58,926 nt of DNA from Collinsella aerofaciens (GTDB taxonomy: Bacteria > Actinomycetota > Coriobacteriia > Coriobacteriales > Coriobacteriaceae), in the NCBI RefSeq assembly GCF_015555045.1, contig NZ_JADNJQ010000014.1, positions 1 to 58,926 on the forward strand, given 5' to 3'. The notes beneath the pieces are model-generated. The model ran no database searches, was not told the origin of the DNA, and was given only the letters and a program-made list of their open reading frames with translations. Every line of letters begins with the position of its first letter. The first letter of the stretch is position 1. The translations under genes were made by a program, and so were the position numbers. Of this stretch, positions 50,665 through 58,926 are shown piece by piece.

Positions 50665-51750
50665 TTACGCAAACAGGCCGTAGATGCTGATGTTGGCCTT
50701 GGCGTAGAGGCCGTTTGCATACTCGGTCCACTTGGAGCTAGCGCTCGAAGCCTGCGAAGAGTACTGCTGGTAGGCGGTGTAATAGGCGGTCATGGCCTGC
50801 TTGTAGGTAGCGCTATCAGCCGTAAAGGCATCGTCAGCGAAGGCCTTAGCGTAGGTGCTATCGGCGTCCTTCCAGGTGCCCTTTTCGCTATCCCACTCGT
50901 CGCCGGCAAGTTTGATGATGTAATCGGCGTAGTCCTTGCTCGCGGTCTCCTCGTTGCCGTCAGCAGGCTCGGTCGGGGCGGTCGGCATGCTTGCGGAGCT
51001 ATCGCCCACCTTCTTCTTGTAGAGCTTCTGCAGCGTCGCGGACTGACGGACGATCTGCTTGGCCTGGTCCTTGGACACGCCATACTGCGTGGCCATGGTC
51101 TTGTAGTCCGAAGTGCCGATGGAATCCTCGGCGTACTTCTTCATCTCCTTAGAAGAGACGGTGATGCCCTCGTCCTCGGCAGCGTCGAGCAGGATCTTGT
51201 TGCGCACGTAGGACAGGATGACGTCGGCAGAGGGAGCGGTGTAGTTGCCATCGCCATCCTTGACGGTGTCGAGGCTGTACTGGCTCTCAATGGCCTCGCG
51301 CGCGGTGATGTCGCTCTTCTTGCCGTTGTAGCTATAGCTTGCCACGGTCGAATCGAGCTGGTCCTCGGTCAGGGTCGCCGAGCCGACGCCCTTGCCGCCA
51401 AAACCGCCATTGCCGATAAAGAAGCCGACCACGGCAGCGATCACGACGGCGACCACAAAGGCGGCAATCATCGTCTTCTTGTGCTTGCAAGCGTGGTCGT
51501 CCAAGTCGGAGTCGTTGTCCTCATCCTGCTCCTCGGGCATCAGATTCTCGTCAGCGGCGTCCGCGGCGATCTTTGCCTCCAGGCGAGCGTCCTCCTCCTC
51601 GGCGGTCGTGCCGGCGGCAATATGCTCGGCAGACGTGCCGGCGACCAGGTCGATCTTCTCGTCCTCGTCACCGTCGGGGCCTTCGCCGCGCTCGATGATC
51701 TGGATGCCGTCGATCTCGTCCTTCTCGTCCTTCTTTTGAATCAGACCCAT
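50665..51750 (-). CDS. membrane-anchored SurA-N-like protein
   Basis: A 361-residue protein. Residues 1-90 are highly acidic and cytoplasmic (DGDEDEKIDL, EEQDEDNDSDLDD), residues ~93-113 form one helix, and the rest is outside. Residues ~120-250 resemble the N-terminal chaperone domain of SurA/PrsA (ILSYVRNKILLDAAEDEG, KQIVRQSATLQKLYKKKV). No parvulin isomerase domain is evident; the C-terminal part is Ala/Tyr/Ser-rich helical repeats. AAGGAG precedes the ATG. Likely assists folding of exported proteins, by similarity only. Confidence 0.7.
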   Translation of the reverse strand: MGLIQKKDEKDEIDGIQIIERGEGPDGDEDEKIDLVAGTSAEHIAAGTTAEEEDARLEAKIAADAADENLMPEEQDEDNDSDLDDHACKHKKTMIAAFVVAVVIAAVVGFFIGNGGFGGKGVGSATLTEDQLDSTVASYSYNGKKSDITAREAIESQYSLDTVKDGDGNYTAPSADVILSYVRNKILLDAAEDEGITVSSKEMKKYAEDSIGTSDYKTMATQYGVSKDQAKQIVRQSATLQKLYKKKVGDSSASMPTAPTEPADGNEETASKDYADYIIKLAGDEWDSEKGTWKDADSTYAKAFADDAFTADSATYKQAMTAYYTAYQQYSSQASSASSKWTEYANGLYAKANISIYGLFA

Positions 51751-51788
51751 ATCGGTTACTCCTTGTTAGGAAACATAGTCCTCAATAG

Positions 51789-51864
51789 AATACGCCCGAC
51801 AGAGCGCCGGGCGTATTGATTCTTAGGTTATACGCAAACACTTAAGTACTATTTAGGCGTTTGC
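51789..51864 (-). terminator. hairpins after the dehydrogenase gene
   Basis: Stem AATACGCCCG/CGGGCGTATT (51789-51817) and a second weaker hairpin GCAAAC...GTTTGC (51834-51864) between isocitrate dehydrogenase and the SurA-like gene. T-runs are short. Confidence 0.55.
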
Positions 51865-51876
51865 AGTCTGCATGCC

Positions 51877-52962
51877 TTAGGCCAGGTGCGCGATAACGGC
51901 ATCGGCAAAGGCCTGCGTGCCCACAGCGCCCTCAACGGAGCCGGTCTGGGCACGACGAACGTCGCCGGTAACCTGCTCACCCTCGTCGAGCGTGGCAGAA
52001 ACGGCGGCGCGAATGCGATTGGCCGCGTCGTTCTCGCCCAGGTGATCGAGCATCATAGCCGCGGACAGAATCTCGGCCGTGGGGTTAGCGATATCCTGGC
52101 CAGCGATATCGGGCGCGGAGCCGTGCGTCGCCTCGAAGATGGCGCAGTCGGCACCGATGTTGGAACCCGGAGCCATACCCAGTCCACCTACCAGACCGGC
52201 GCACAGGTCGCTCACAATGTCACCGTACAGGTTGGGCAGCACCAGGACATCGAAGTCGTTGGGGTTCTGGACCAGGCCCATGCAGGTGGCGTCGACAATC
52301 TTGTCGTTGAACTCGATATCGGGATAGTTGGCGGCCACCTCGCGCGCAACGCACAGGAACAGGCCATCGGTCGCCTTCATGATGTTGGCCTTATGCACGG
52401 CCGTCACCTTTTTGCGGCCGCAGCGGCGGGCGTACTCAAAAGCGTACTCCACAATGCGACGGCTCTTGGCGATGGAAATCGGCTTGATTGAGATGGCGGA
52501 ATCCGCGGCGAAGGTCTTCTGGCCCGAGCGCTCGACGAGCTGCGAGAGCTCCTCGACCTCGGCAGCGCCCTCATCGAACTCGATGCCGGCATAGAGGTCC
52601 TCGGTGTTCTCGCGCACGATAACCAGGTCGACGTCGCGGAAGCGCGAGCCGTCGCCCGGCTGCGACAGGCAGGGGCGCACGCAGGCGTACAGGTCAAAAT
52701 GCTTGCGCAGGGCGACGTTAACGCTGCGGAAACCCGTGCCGACCGGCGTGGTGATGGGGCCCTTGATAGCAACCTTGGTCTCGGCGACCGCATCGAGCAC
52801 ATGTTGGGGCAGCGGCGTGCCAAACTCGTCCATGACGCCGGCACCGGCCTCCTGGACGTTCCAGTTGATCTGGACACCAGTGGCCTCGACCACGCGGCGC
52901 ATAGCCTGCGTAATCTCGGGACCGATACCGTCACCAGGAATCAGGACTACATCGTGCGCCAT
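51877..52962 (-). CDS. NAD-type isocitrate/isopropylmalate dehydrogenase family enzyme
   Basis: A 361-residue metal-dependent decarboxylating dehydrogenase, probably isocitrate to 2-oxoglutarate. Seen: [36 protein letters not shown] (substrate Ser/Arg), [12 protein letters not shown], catalytic Lys in [28 protein letters not shown] (metal Asp residues) and [12 protein letters not shown]. The STxxK-style substrate loop fits monomer-type NAD isocitrate dehydrogenase more than LeuB. GAGGAG precedes the ATG, inside the end of the HEAT-repeat gene upstream; the two are cotranscribed. Confidence 0.88.
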   Translation of the reverse strand: MAHDVVLIPGDGIGPEITQAMRRVVEATGVQINWNVQEAGAGVMDEFGTPLPQHVLDAVAETKVAIKGPITTPVGTGFRSVNVALRKHFDLYACVRPCLSQPGDGSRFRDVDLVIVRENTEDLYAGIEFDEGAAEVEELSQLVERSGQKTFAADSAISIKPISIAKSRRIVEYAFEYARRCGRKKVTAVHKANIMKATDGLFLCVAREVAANYPDIEFNDKIVDATCMGLVQNPNDFDVLVLPNLYGDIVSDLCAGLVGGLGMAPGSNIGADCAIFEATHGSAPDIAGQDIANPTAEILSAAMMLDHLGENDAANRIRAAVSATLDEGEQVTGDVRRAQTGSVEGAVGTQAFADAVIAHLA

Positions 52963-52968
52963 AATCTG

Positions 52969-53667
52969 TTACTCCTCGTCTTCGGCGTCGTCAGATTTTT
53001 TTACGCTAGCACGCTTCTTCTTTTTGGAGAGATCCAGGCCAAAACGTTTAACAAGCATTTCGCAAATCTCGCTCGAACGGGCCTTGAGATAGCTACCCTT
53101 GCCGTTCTCGGCATCGAACTTAAGGCGCAGCGCGAGCTTCTCGGCGACCTCGGCGTCAATCTCGCCCCGGCCAAACTCGTACAGGCAACCGAGCATGTCG
53201 CGATACTCGAGGTCACCGTGGTAGCACTGGATGGCCTCGTCCAGGATGGGCCAAGCCTCGCGCGAACGCTCGACGCTCGTGGCGCCCCACACGCACAGCA
53301 GGCGGAAGGCGGCATAGCGCAGCGTGGACGAAATCTCATCGAACAGCGCGGTCTCGGCGCCCTCAAAGGCATCGCCCAGCTGCTCGGGGCAGGTGGTGGC
53401 GAGCGCCGCCAGGGCATCGAGAGCCTCCCAGCGGGTCTGAGCCTCGGGGCGGTCGAGCGCCTCGATCAGCGCGGGCACGCAGGGCACGACGCGCTGCGGA
53501 TCGCGCTCGGCGAGCAGGTGCAGCACGCGGGCGGCAAACTGACGGATGCGGCGCGTGGGGCAGCCGAGCTCCTGGACCAGGCGGTCGACGGCGTTCTCGT
53601 TCTCCTCTGCCAGCTGGAGCTGTGCCAGCTCCTCGTCGGTGAGCTGTTCGTCTTTGTTTTCTGCCAT
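52969..53667 (-). CDS. HEAT-repeat-like protein of unknown function
   Basis: A 232-residue helical protein. Residues ~25-120 hold HEAT-like helical pairs (PTRRIRQFAARVLHLLAE, ALIEALDRPEAQTRWEALDALAAL). The N terminus is acidic and the C terminus has a Lys-rich patch (LSKKKKRASVKK) followed by an acidic end. AGAGG precedes the ATG. It is directly upstream of the dehydrogenase, six bases apart. No function known. Confidence 0.75.
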   Translation of the reverse strand: MAENKDEQLTDEELAQLQLAEENENAVDRLVQELGCPTRRIRQFAARVLHLLAERDPQRVVPCVPALIEALDRPEAQTRWEALDALAALATTCPEQLGDAFEGAETALFDEISSTLRYAAFRLLCVWGATSVERSREAWPILDEAIQCYHGDLEYRDMLGCLYEFGRGEIDAEVAEKLALRLKFDAENGKGSYLKARSSEICEMLVKRFGLDLSKKKKRASVKKSDDAEDEE

Positions 53668-53682
53668 AGTTACCTCTTTTTA

Positions 53683-54111
53683 CTATTTCTTAGCGTGCTT
53701 GTCAGCACCCTTGCTGTCATCGGTGACCGAGATGAGCTGTCGGTCGGCCGCGCCATTGCGACGCGCACGGCGGCGCTCCTCGGCATCGCCCGCGTCGGCG
53801 GCGGCGCGGTGAGCCTTGTTAACGTTAAAGACCTCGTCGTGTTTGCGCCACGGACCGACGGACTCGCCAAAGCTCATCTTAAGGCCGGCGATAAAGCCGC
53901 CGAGCCAGCCGATCGGCGCAAACTGCACCAGCGGGAACAGCGAGAACACCCAGGTCAGCAGGATGACTGCCGCCGCTCCCGCAAAGTTGGCAATCCAGTA
54001 GTCGCGCTTGGTGATGACGCGCTTTTCGCACGCCCACTGGCCGCACAAAAAGCCAATGTAGATCGCGAAGAGAAAGAGCACCAGCGCAAGCACCACGAAC
54101 GTCCAGCTCAT
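53683..54111 (-). CDS. small membrane protein of unknown function
   Basis: A 142-residue protein with an N-terminal signal-like helix (~3-24) and a helical pair (~42-78), then a basic/polar cytoplasmic tail (AEERRRARRNG). The ATG at 54111 has GGGGAG. It lies six bases after the oxidoreductase stop and 15 bases before the HEAT gene, so the four genes look like an operon. No family recognised. Confidence 0.7.
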   Translation of the reverse strand: MSWTFVVLALVLFLFAIYIGFLCGQWACEKRVITKRDYWIANFAGAAAVILLTWVFSLFPLVQFAPIGWLGGFIAGLKMSFGESVGPWRKHDEVFNVNKAHRAAADAGDAEERRRARRNGAADRQLISVTDDSKGADKHAKK

Positions 54112-54116
54112 AGGCG

Positions 54117-55196
54117 CTACTCCCCGTGATGGTGGCCGCAGCAGCACTCGTGGCCATCATCATGGCCGTGGCCGCCGCAGCACTCGTGGTCCTCGCCATG
54201 GTGGTGGCCGCAACCGCACTCATGGTCGTCGCCGTGCTCGCCGCAACCGCAGCCGTCCTCGTGAGCACCGTGCTCTTCGGGACGATACTGCGACCAGTCC
54301 AGACCGGCGGCGATGGCGTCGGCCTCCTCCTTATAGAGGACCGTGATGGCCTGGGTGCCCAGCTTGGCACCACCGATGGCATCGAGCATGTCGTAGAGCG
54401 TAAAGGCCACGTCGGCGCCGGGCAGCGCAAGCTCGCGATCGTCGGCATAGGCGAGCGCCAAGCGCAGGTCCTTGATGAAGTGCTCGACCATAAAGCCGGG
54501 CTTGTAGTCGCCGTCGAGCGCCTTAGGCGCCAGGCTCTCCATGGCGCCGGACTTACCGGTGCCGCCCAAGATCATCTGGCGGGTTTTCTCCAAATCGAGG
54601 CCGCTCAGCTCGGCAAATGCCATGGCGTCTGCCATGCCGACCATGCAGGCGCCCAGCGACACCTGGTTGGCGAGCTTGGCAGCCTGGCCCTTGCCGGCGC
54701 CGTCGAAGCAGCAGATGTTGGCCGCAAAGGTGGCAAGGATGTCGCGGACCGGCGCGATGTCGTTCTCGGTAGCGCCCACGATAGCCGTGAGCGTACCGGC
54801 GATAGCGCCCGACTCGCCGCCGGTGACGGGGCAGTCAAACGCCATGCGACCAGAAACCTGGGCGGCCTCGGCAATGTCACGGGCAAGCTCGGGCGAGCTC
54901 GTGGTGAGGTCGATCAAGACCGCACCCGGCTTGGTGCACGCGAGCAGGCCGTCGCCCGCCAGGTAGAGTTCCTCGACCTCGGAGGGATAGCCCACCATGG
55001 TAAAGACGACATCGGCGTTCGCCGCGGCATCGGCCGGCGTATCTGCCCAGACGGCGCCGCGCTCGATAAGCGCCGCCGCCTTGGACTTGGTGCGGTTGTT
55101 GACCGTGACGGGATAGCCGGCGTCCAGAATGTGGCCGGCGATGGGGGCACCCATAATTCCGGTGCCGATAAATGCGACGGAGAGCTTGTTTGCCAT
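54117..55196 (-). CDS. beta-hydroxyacid dehydrogenase with His/Cys-rich tail
   Basis: A 359-residue NAD(P)-dependent enzyme of the 3-hydroxyisobutyrate/tartronate-semialdehyde reductase family. Nucleotide site FIGTGIMGAPIAGHILDAG, substrate motif DCPVTGGESGAIAGTLTAIV split around residue 125, catalytic Lys in GAGKGQAAKLANQ. After the usual end (~300) residues 307-359 add a tail with about 14 His and 9 Cys in repeats such as DDHECGCGHHHGE, a probable metal-binding or storage segment (Ni, Zn, Cu). AAGGAAAGG precedes the ATG. The exact hydroxyacid is unknown. Confidence 0.85.
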   Translation of the reverse strand: MANKLSVAFIGTGIMGAPIAGHILDAGYPVTVNNRTKSKAAALIERGAVWADTPADAAANADVVFTMVGYPSEVEELYLAGDGLLACTKPGAVLIDLTTSSPELARDIAEAAQVSGRMAFDCPVTGGESGAIAGTLTAIVGATENDIAPVRDILATFAANICCFDGAGKGQAAKLANQVSLGACMVGMADAMAFAELSGLDLEKTRQMILGGTGKSGAMESLAPKALDGDYKPGFMVEHFIKDLRLALAYADDRELALPGADVAFTLYDMLDAIGGAKLGTQAITVLYKEEADAIAAGLDWSQYRPEEHGAHEDGCGCGEHGDDHECGCGHHHGEDHECCGGHGHDDGHECCCGHHHGE

Positions 55197-55294
55197 GAAA
55201 CCTTTCCTTTTGGGTTGGGTGTTGTTACCAGGTTGAATACTCGGTGCCAGCGTTTGGGCTGTGAGTCGAGGGCGATTACGGACGCAGCGCTTGC

Positions 55295-56248
55295 CTACTG
55301 ACCGCGCACGCGGCGGGCGATACGGTCGGAAAGCGACGCCTTGTCGGCGCGGTTCTTACCCCAAAACGCGCAGCCCACCATGCCGGGGCCCACGTGCGAG
55401 CCGATGGTGGGACCCACGGAGCCGCGAATGATCGTGACGTCGGCGCAACCCTCCTCCTTGCGGATGGCGGCTTCGAGCCAGTCACCATCCTTTTCGGCAT
55501 CGGCCGTCATGATGGCGATGGGCATGGTGCGATCGGGCACGTAGTTCTCGCGGAACGACTTGAGGATGGACTTGAGCGCCTTCTTGCGGCCGCGGTTGAC
55601 GCCGATCAGCGACAGCGAGCCGGCCAGGTCGTAGGAGAGCTCGGGCTTGACGTCGAGCTTTGCCGTGAGCTGCGCCGCCGCGGGAGGAATGCGGCCGCCG
55701 GCAGCCAGTGCGTCGAAGCTCTCGAGCGTAAAGTGGCCGTGCACGTAGGTTTTTGCCTCGTTTGCCCAATCGACCAGCTGCTTGGCGGTCAGTCCCGCCG
55801 AACGCTGGCGCACGGCCTCGAGCGCCAAGAGCGCACCGGTCGCGCAGGGCAGAGCGTTGTCGACCACGTAGAGCTCAAAGTTGGGATACTCGGCGCGCAC
55901 GACATCTGCCGCCTGGCACGCGGAGTTGTAGCTCGACGACAGCGCCGAGGTAAAGCACAGGTAGACCGTGGGCGTGCCCTCTTTGGCGCACTCGGTAAAA
56001 AACTCGATATAGCGACCGAGCGACACAGCCGAGGTGGACACGCGGGCACCGGCGCGCATGCGGTCGTAGAACTCCTTAGGGCTCATGCTCGACCAGATGT
56101 CGTCTGTGCGCTCCTCGCCATCGATAATGAAAGGGAAACCCAGGATATCGACATCGAGGTTCGCGGCGACCTCGGGGCTAAAGTCGCAGCAGGTATCGAC
56201 GACGATGCGGCAACGGTTCGAATGACCGGCGGATGCGGCCTTGTCCAT
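55295..56248 (-). CDS. DegV-family fatty-acid-binding protein
   Basis: A 317-residue DegV protein that binds a fatty acid for delivery to fatty acid kinase. Seen: IVVDTCCDFSPEVA (start of fold), STSAVSLGRYIEFF, CFTSALSSSYNSACQAA, and GPTIGSHVGPGMVGCAFWG near the end (carboxylate-binding Ser/His). ATG at 56248 with GGAG eight bases upstream. A single gene between the oxidoreductase and HPF. Confidence 0.92.
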   Translation of the reverse strand: MDKAASAGHSNRCRIVVDTCCDFSPEVAANLDVDILGFPFIIDGEERTDDIWSSMSPKEFYDRMRAGARVSTSAVSLGRYIEFFTECAKEGTPTVYLCFTSALSSSYNSACQAADVVRAEYPNFELYVVDNALPCATGALLALEAVRQRSAGLTAKQLVDWANEAKTYVHGHFTLESFDALAAGGRIPPAAAQLTAKLDVKPELSYDLAGSLSLIGVNRGRKKALKSILKSFRENYVPDRTMPIAIMTADAEKDGDWLEAAIRKEEGCADVTIIRGSVGPTIGSHVGPGMVGCAFWGKNRADKASLSDRIARRVRGQ

Positions 56249-56327
56249 CAAAGCGACTCCTTACGTAAAAAGGCGGCCACCCGCATGGGATGGCCGCCAA
56301 CCGTTAACTCATGCAAGTTAACGTATT

Positions 56328-56912
56328 TTACTCGTCAAGTGTTTCGATGCGGGGCTTGATGATGCCATATCCACCATTCTTACGGTGATACACCACATTG
56401 ATGAGACCGGTCGTCGCGTTCTCGAACACGTAGAAGTCGTGGCCCAGCAAATCGGTCTGCACCAGCGCCTGCTCCTCGGTCATCGGGGTGACATCGATGA
56501 CCTTCTCGCGGACGAGCAGGTCGTCGTCCTCCTCGGGCAGCAGCAGGTCGGCCAGATCCTCAACGCGCTCGACCGGCGCGACATCCGCGGCACTGGCACC
56601 ACCCTGGCGGTTGTCCACGACCTTGGTCTTGAACTTGCGCAGCTGGCGGGTGACCTTATCGGCGGAGAGGTCGATGGCAGCATACATATCTGCGCCGTGC
56701 TCGGCAACGCGAATCACCGAACCGCGGGCACGAGCCGTGACCTCGACGATTGCCGGGTTGGGGTTCGAGGGGTTCTTCTCATAACGAAGCACGACGTCGA
56801 CTGTCATGGGCTCGATGTCGAAAACCTTGAGCGCCTCGCCGATTTTCTCATCCACATGCGCACGCAGAGCATCGGTTACCGTCGTCTTGCGTCCAGAAAC
56901 CTTGATATCCAT
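56328..56912 (-). CDS. hpf: ribosome hibernation promoting factor, long form
   Basis: A 194-residue HPF that pairs ribosomes into inactive 100S dimers in slow growth. N-terminal S30AE domain (1-~100: IKVSGRKTTVTDALRAHV, RARGSVIRVAEHGADMYAAIDLSADKV parts), a short acidic linker, and the C-terminal dimerisation domain (~135-194: DVTPMTEEQALVQTDLLGHDF, VYHRKNGGYGIIKP). GGAG precedes the ATG at 56912. Monocistronic. Confidence 0.95.
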   Translation of the reverse strand: MDIKVSGRKTTVTDALRAHVDEKIGEALKVFDIEPMTVDVVLRYEKNPSNPNPAIVEVTARARGSVIRVAEHGADMYAAIDLSADKVTRQLRKFKTKVVDNRQGGASAADVAPVERVEDLADLLLPEEDDDLLVREKVIDVTPMTEEQALVQTDLLGHDFYVFENATTGLINVVYHRKNGGYGIIKPRIETLDE

Positions 56913-57134
56913 ACGTGGCTCCAATCTGCCTCGGGGACTTACTGTACTGGCTATGTACCCATTGCCGTGCATTTAATCACGCGAATTCCCAAAGACCCGA
57001 ATAACGACTGCTTGATACCGCATACCGAAGTCTCGCACTTTTCCGTGACAAAGTGCGCTATAGGAAGGCGTCGACGGAGTTAATTTTTCTCCTGGAAATT
57101 AGCTTTTACCTGCTAGTTTTAGCAAAATAGAAAA
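56913..57134. other. intergenic region upstream of hpf
   Basis: About 220 bases holding the hpf promoter region; no gene seen. The left part is AT-rich with AAATTAGC-type stretches, but no confident -35/-10 pair was fixed. Confidence 0.4.
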
Positions 57135-57163
57135 GCCGGGCTCCCCTATTTGGGAGACCCGGC
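57135..57163 (-). terminator. terminator of the binding-lipoprotein gene
   Basis: Stem GCCGGGCTCCC...GGGAGACCCGGC followed on the minus strand by TTTTCTATTTT. Confidence 0.9.
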
Positions 57164-57229
57164 CATGCGTGTTGAAACCGTGAAGAAGCGCCTCGTTCGA
57201 TGTGTGGTAGACGCCACCCCTACCAATAA

Positions 57230-58240
57230 CTAGCTATTGAGCTTGTTAATGTCGTCGTCGGTGATAGCGCCCTCCTGGCTGGACGATTTATCCTCGGAGG
57301 TTGCACCCTCGCTGTTCGAATCGGAGGATGCGGACTCGCTGGATCCGGTGTCGGTCGGCTGCACGTCGGCGCCCGAGACCGTCTTGGTGGTGAGGTCATA
57401 GGGTATCGTGCCGTACCAGACGGAGTGGACCGCCTCGAGCGTGCCGTCGACCGTGATGCCGTCGAGAGCATCGCTCACGGCACGACATAGCTCGTCGTTG
57501 GCCGCGAGGCCCGCGACGCCGAGCGTCGAGGGCGTCTCGAGCGCGCCGACGTAAGAGATCTGGCTCATCAGGCGCGCGAGGTAACCACCGGCCGTGGAAT
57601 CACAGATCACGTAATCGACCTCGCCCGACTCGAGTGCTTCGAAGCACTCGTTGATGTTGGAGAAGGTCTTTTGGTTGGCCGTGATGCTCTGCTTGGCAAG
57701 CGCTTCCTGCGAGGCCGAGGAAGTCTGAACGCCCAAGGTAGCAGTGTTGAGTGTGTCGGTTGAGACACTCGGGGACTCTCCGTCGCTGGTCTTGCCGAAC
57801 ACGGCGGCAGCATCGTACAGACAGGTGCCAAGCGAGCTGATGTCGCCGCCCGTAGACTTGATGTCGCCAATAAAGATGTCGGCCTTTTTATCGCTGAGCG
57901 CGGAATCGGCCGAGGACGCATCGACAAAAGCAACCTTGAGACCCATGCGGCACGCGAGGGCACGAGCGGCATCGACCGCATAGCCCGTGAGGTTTCCGTC
58001 GGCATCCTGCATGGCTTGCGGGGCATCGGAAGTATCGAGGGCGACCGTCAGGGTTCCCGGCGTGACCAGGGCATTGTCCGATACCGTGGGGGTAACGGTC
58101 TCGCGCTCGATCTGGTCGATCGTGGGCGTCGTGAACGTGGACAGTGGATTGAACGCGCATCCGCTCAGGCCCAAAACGGCAATGACCGCCGCGGCCCCAG
58201 CACCTAACCGAGCCGCATGCATCAAGCTGCCCCTCACCAT
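57230..58240 (-). CDS. family-3 extracellular solute-binding lipoprotein
   Basis: A 336-residue exported protein. Signal peptide with lipobox LGLSGC (Cys at ~28) anchors it to the membrane. The rest is an amino-acid-type periplasmic-binding fold: TLTVALDTSDAPQAM, NLTGYAVDAARALACRMGLKV, DIFIGDIK, YVICDSTAGGYLARL, and a Ser/Asp/Glu-rich tail (GSSESASSDSNSEGATSEDK). The ATG at 58240 is taken; ATG at 58222 with AGGGG close by is also possible, and both keep the signal. No ABC permease or ATPase is adjacent, so its partner is elsewhere or it is a sensor. Confidence 0.82.
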   Translation of the reverse strand: MVRGSLMHAARLGAGAAAVIAVLGLSGCAFNPLSTFTTPTIDQIERETVTPTVSDNALVTPGTLTVALDTSDAPQAMQDADGNLTGYAVDAARALACRMGLKVAFVDASSADSALSDKKADIFIGDIKSTGGDISSLGTCLYDAAAVFGKTSDGESPSVSTDTLNTATLGVQTSSASQEALAKQSITANQKTFSNINECFEALESGEVDYVICDSTAGGYLARLMSQISYVGALETPSTLGVAGLAANDELCRAVSDALDGITVDGTLEAVHSVWYGTIPYDLTTKTVSGADVQPTDTGSSESASSDSNSEGATSEDKSSSQEGAITDDDINKLNS

Positions 58241-58926
58241 GTCCACTACCCTGCCTTCTGTGTCGTATACGATCCGTGCCCCGCACGGAATATCGGGTTG
58301 TTCCCACCAGCTGACCTGGTATTTGACCCCACACTTGCGCACCGGGGCGTTTGCTCGGGAGGCCGCAGCCACCTTCACGACTGGCCCGCTCGCCCGCGAG
58401 GCGGTATTGCCCCAAAGAAAGTAGAACGGACGGTGCGGCTTACATCTAGGACGCGCCATGATCGCGCCGCGCGCACGCGGTCGCTTACGTGGATCCCTTT
58501 GACCGCGTCTGTCTTGGACTAGGATGGGCATTTCGTCCGTCCGCAACCACAGCCTGGCAGGAACGTAGCGCATTATAGCTAAGTTCAAGCTATAGTTTAA
58601 GGTTAGGGACGTTATTCGCATCGCGAGCACAGATTTCGCAGGTCGGGGCGGACCATTCGTGCCCCCATGAAGCCCGGAGCTCCCCCACGGGGAGCCCCGG
58701 GGCACCCGTCTCAGGGTGCCATGTGCAAAAAACGGCAAATATGAGTACTGCTACCAATTTAGTAGCAGCGTATTTCCGCCCCACGAGCCCTTTTTGAGTT
58801 CCGCACAGCCCGCTTGGCGCCAAGATATTCCACATTCGTTTATTATCTCGGTCGCGCGCGCAGACGTGGTGTAAGAGTGTCCTGAGGTCCGTCGCTGCAA
58901 GTCCCGATGTTACTCCTTCTTGAGAC
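58241..58926. other. long region upstream of the lipoprotein gene
   Basis: About 690 bases without a confident gene. Hairpins seen: CTGCTAC-N7-GTAGCAG (58749-58770 region), GGCACC...GGTGCC (58700-58722) and a GC-rich one at 58670-58700. An in-frame upstream extension of the lipoprotein reading frame exists but has no signal-like features and would bury the signal peptide. Confidence 0.4.

Noticed and set aside
58590-58835. An 81-codon minus-strand frame upstream of the lipoprotein
   Set aside because: It runs through hairpins, has no good ribosome site and no recognisable product.

Overview
The window comes from a high-GC, Gram-positive-type anaerobe. It looks like a gut actinobacterium of the Coriobacteriia, most likely Collinsella. 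The evidence is the mix of phosphotransferase (PTS) sugar uptake, a flavodiiron protein, a long-form hibernation factor and GTG/TTG starts behind strong AGGAGG-type ribosome sites. The genus is an inference; no rRNA or other species marker is present.

Layout. 1-6.5 kb: agmatine deiminase with an APC antiporter, then a BceAB-like ABC exporter. 6.6-11.7 kb: a Nudix-Vsr fusion, a class II aldolase with a divergent DeoR regulator, and a flavodiiron protein. 11.8-16.0 kb: a LacI regulator divergent from galK-galT. 16.3-21.5 kb: the tagatose-6-phosphate operon lacA-lacB-lacX-lacC, a membrane protein and the only lactose-type EIIA (lacF). 21.7-36.2 kb: three modules, each a LacI regulator divergent from a lactose-type EIICB and a GH1 6-phospho-beta-glycosidase. 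36.7-38.7 kb: a DeoR regulator and galM. 39.0-46.6 kb: an EIIB lacking its phospho-histidine, tRNA-Thr, yhcH, a second lacX-lacC pair with a nagA remnant, a flavodoxin, nagA, agaS and a GntR regulator. 46.8-50.0 kb: a mannose-family PTS operon (EIIA, YajC, EIIB, EIIC, EIID). 50.7-58.2 kb: mostly housekeeping or unassigned genes (SurA-like protein, isocitrate dehydrogenase, HEAT-repeat protein, oxidoreductase with a His/Cys-rich tail, DegV, HPF, amino-acid-type binding lipoprotein).

How it fits together. The centre is a galactoside and amino-sugar island. Beta-galactosides would enter through three EIICBs that share one EIIA, be cut by three GH1 enzymes that all carry the Trp associated with 6-phospho-beta-galactosidases, and be handled by LacAB and LacC. 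Free galactose would go through GalM-GalK-GalT. GalNAc or galactosamine would enter through the mannose-family PTS, pass through NagA and AgaS to tagatose-6-phosphate and converge on LacC. No lacD is present; the class II aldolase at 8.5-9.3 kb is a candidate substitute.

The most unusual content is regulatory. Seven sugar transcription units carry a 9-bp box ACCGTTCAC, usually in tandem at an exact 21-bp period. Each LacI regulator has its own version of a 16-bp operator ATG-N3-ACGT-N3-CAT, with the N3 changing together with the recognition helix. A third motif, CATTCAAACA, links lacA, lacF and the second deoR. The island is also rich in palindromic DNA: eight ~56-bp palindromes downstream of the three modules, and several families of long inverted repeats.
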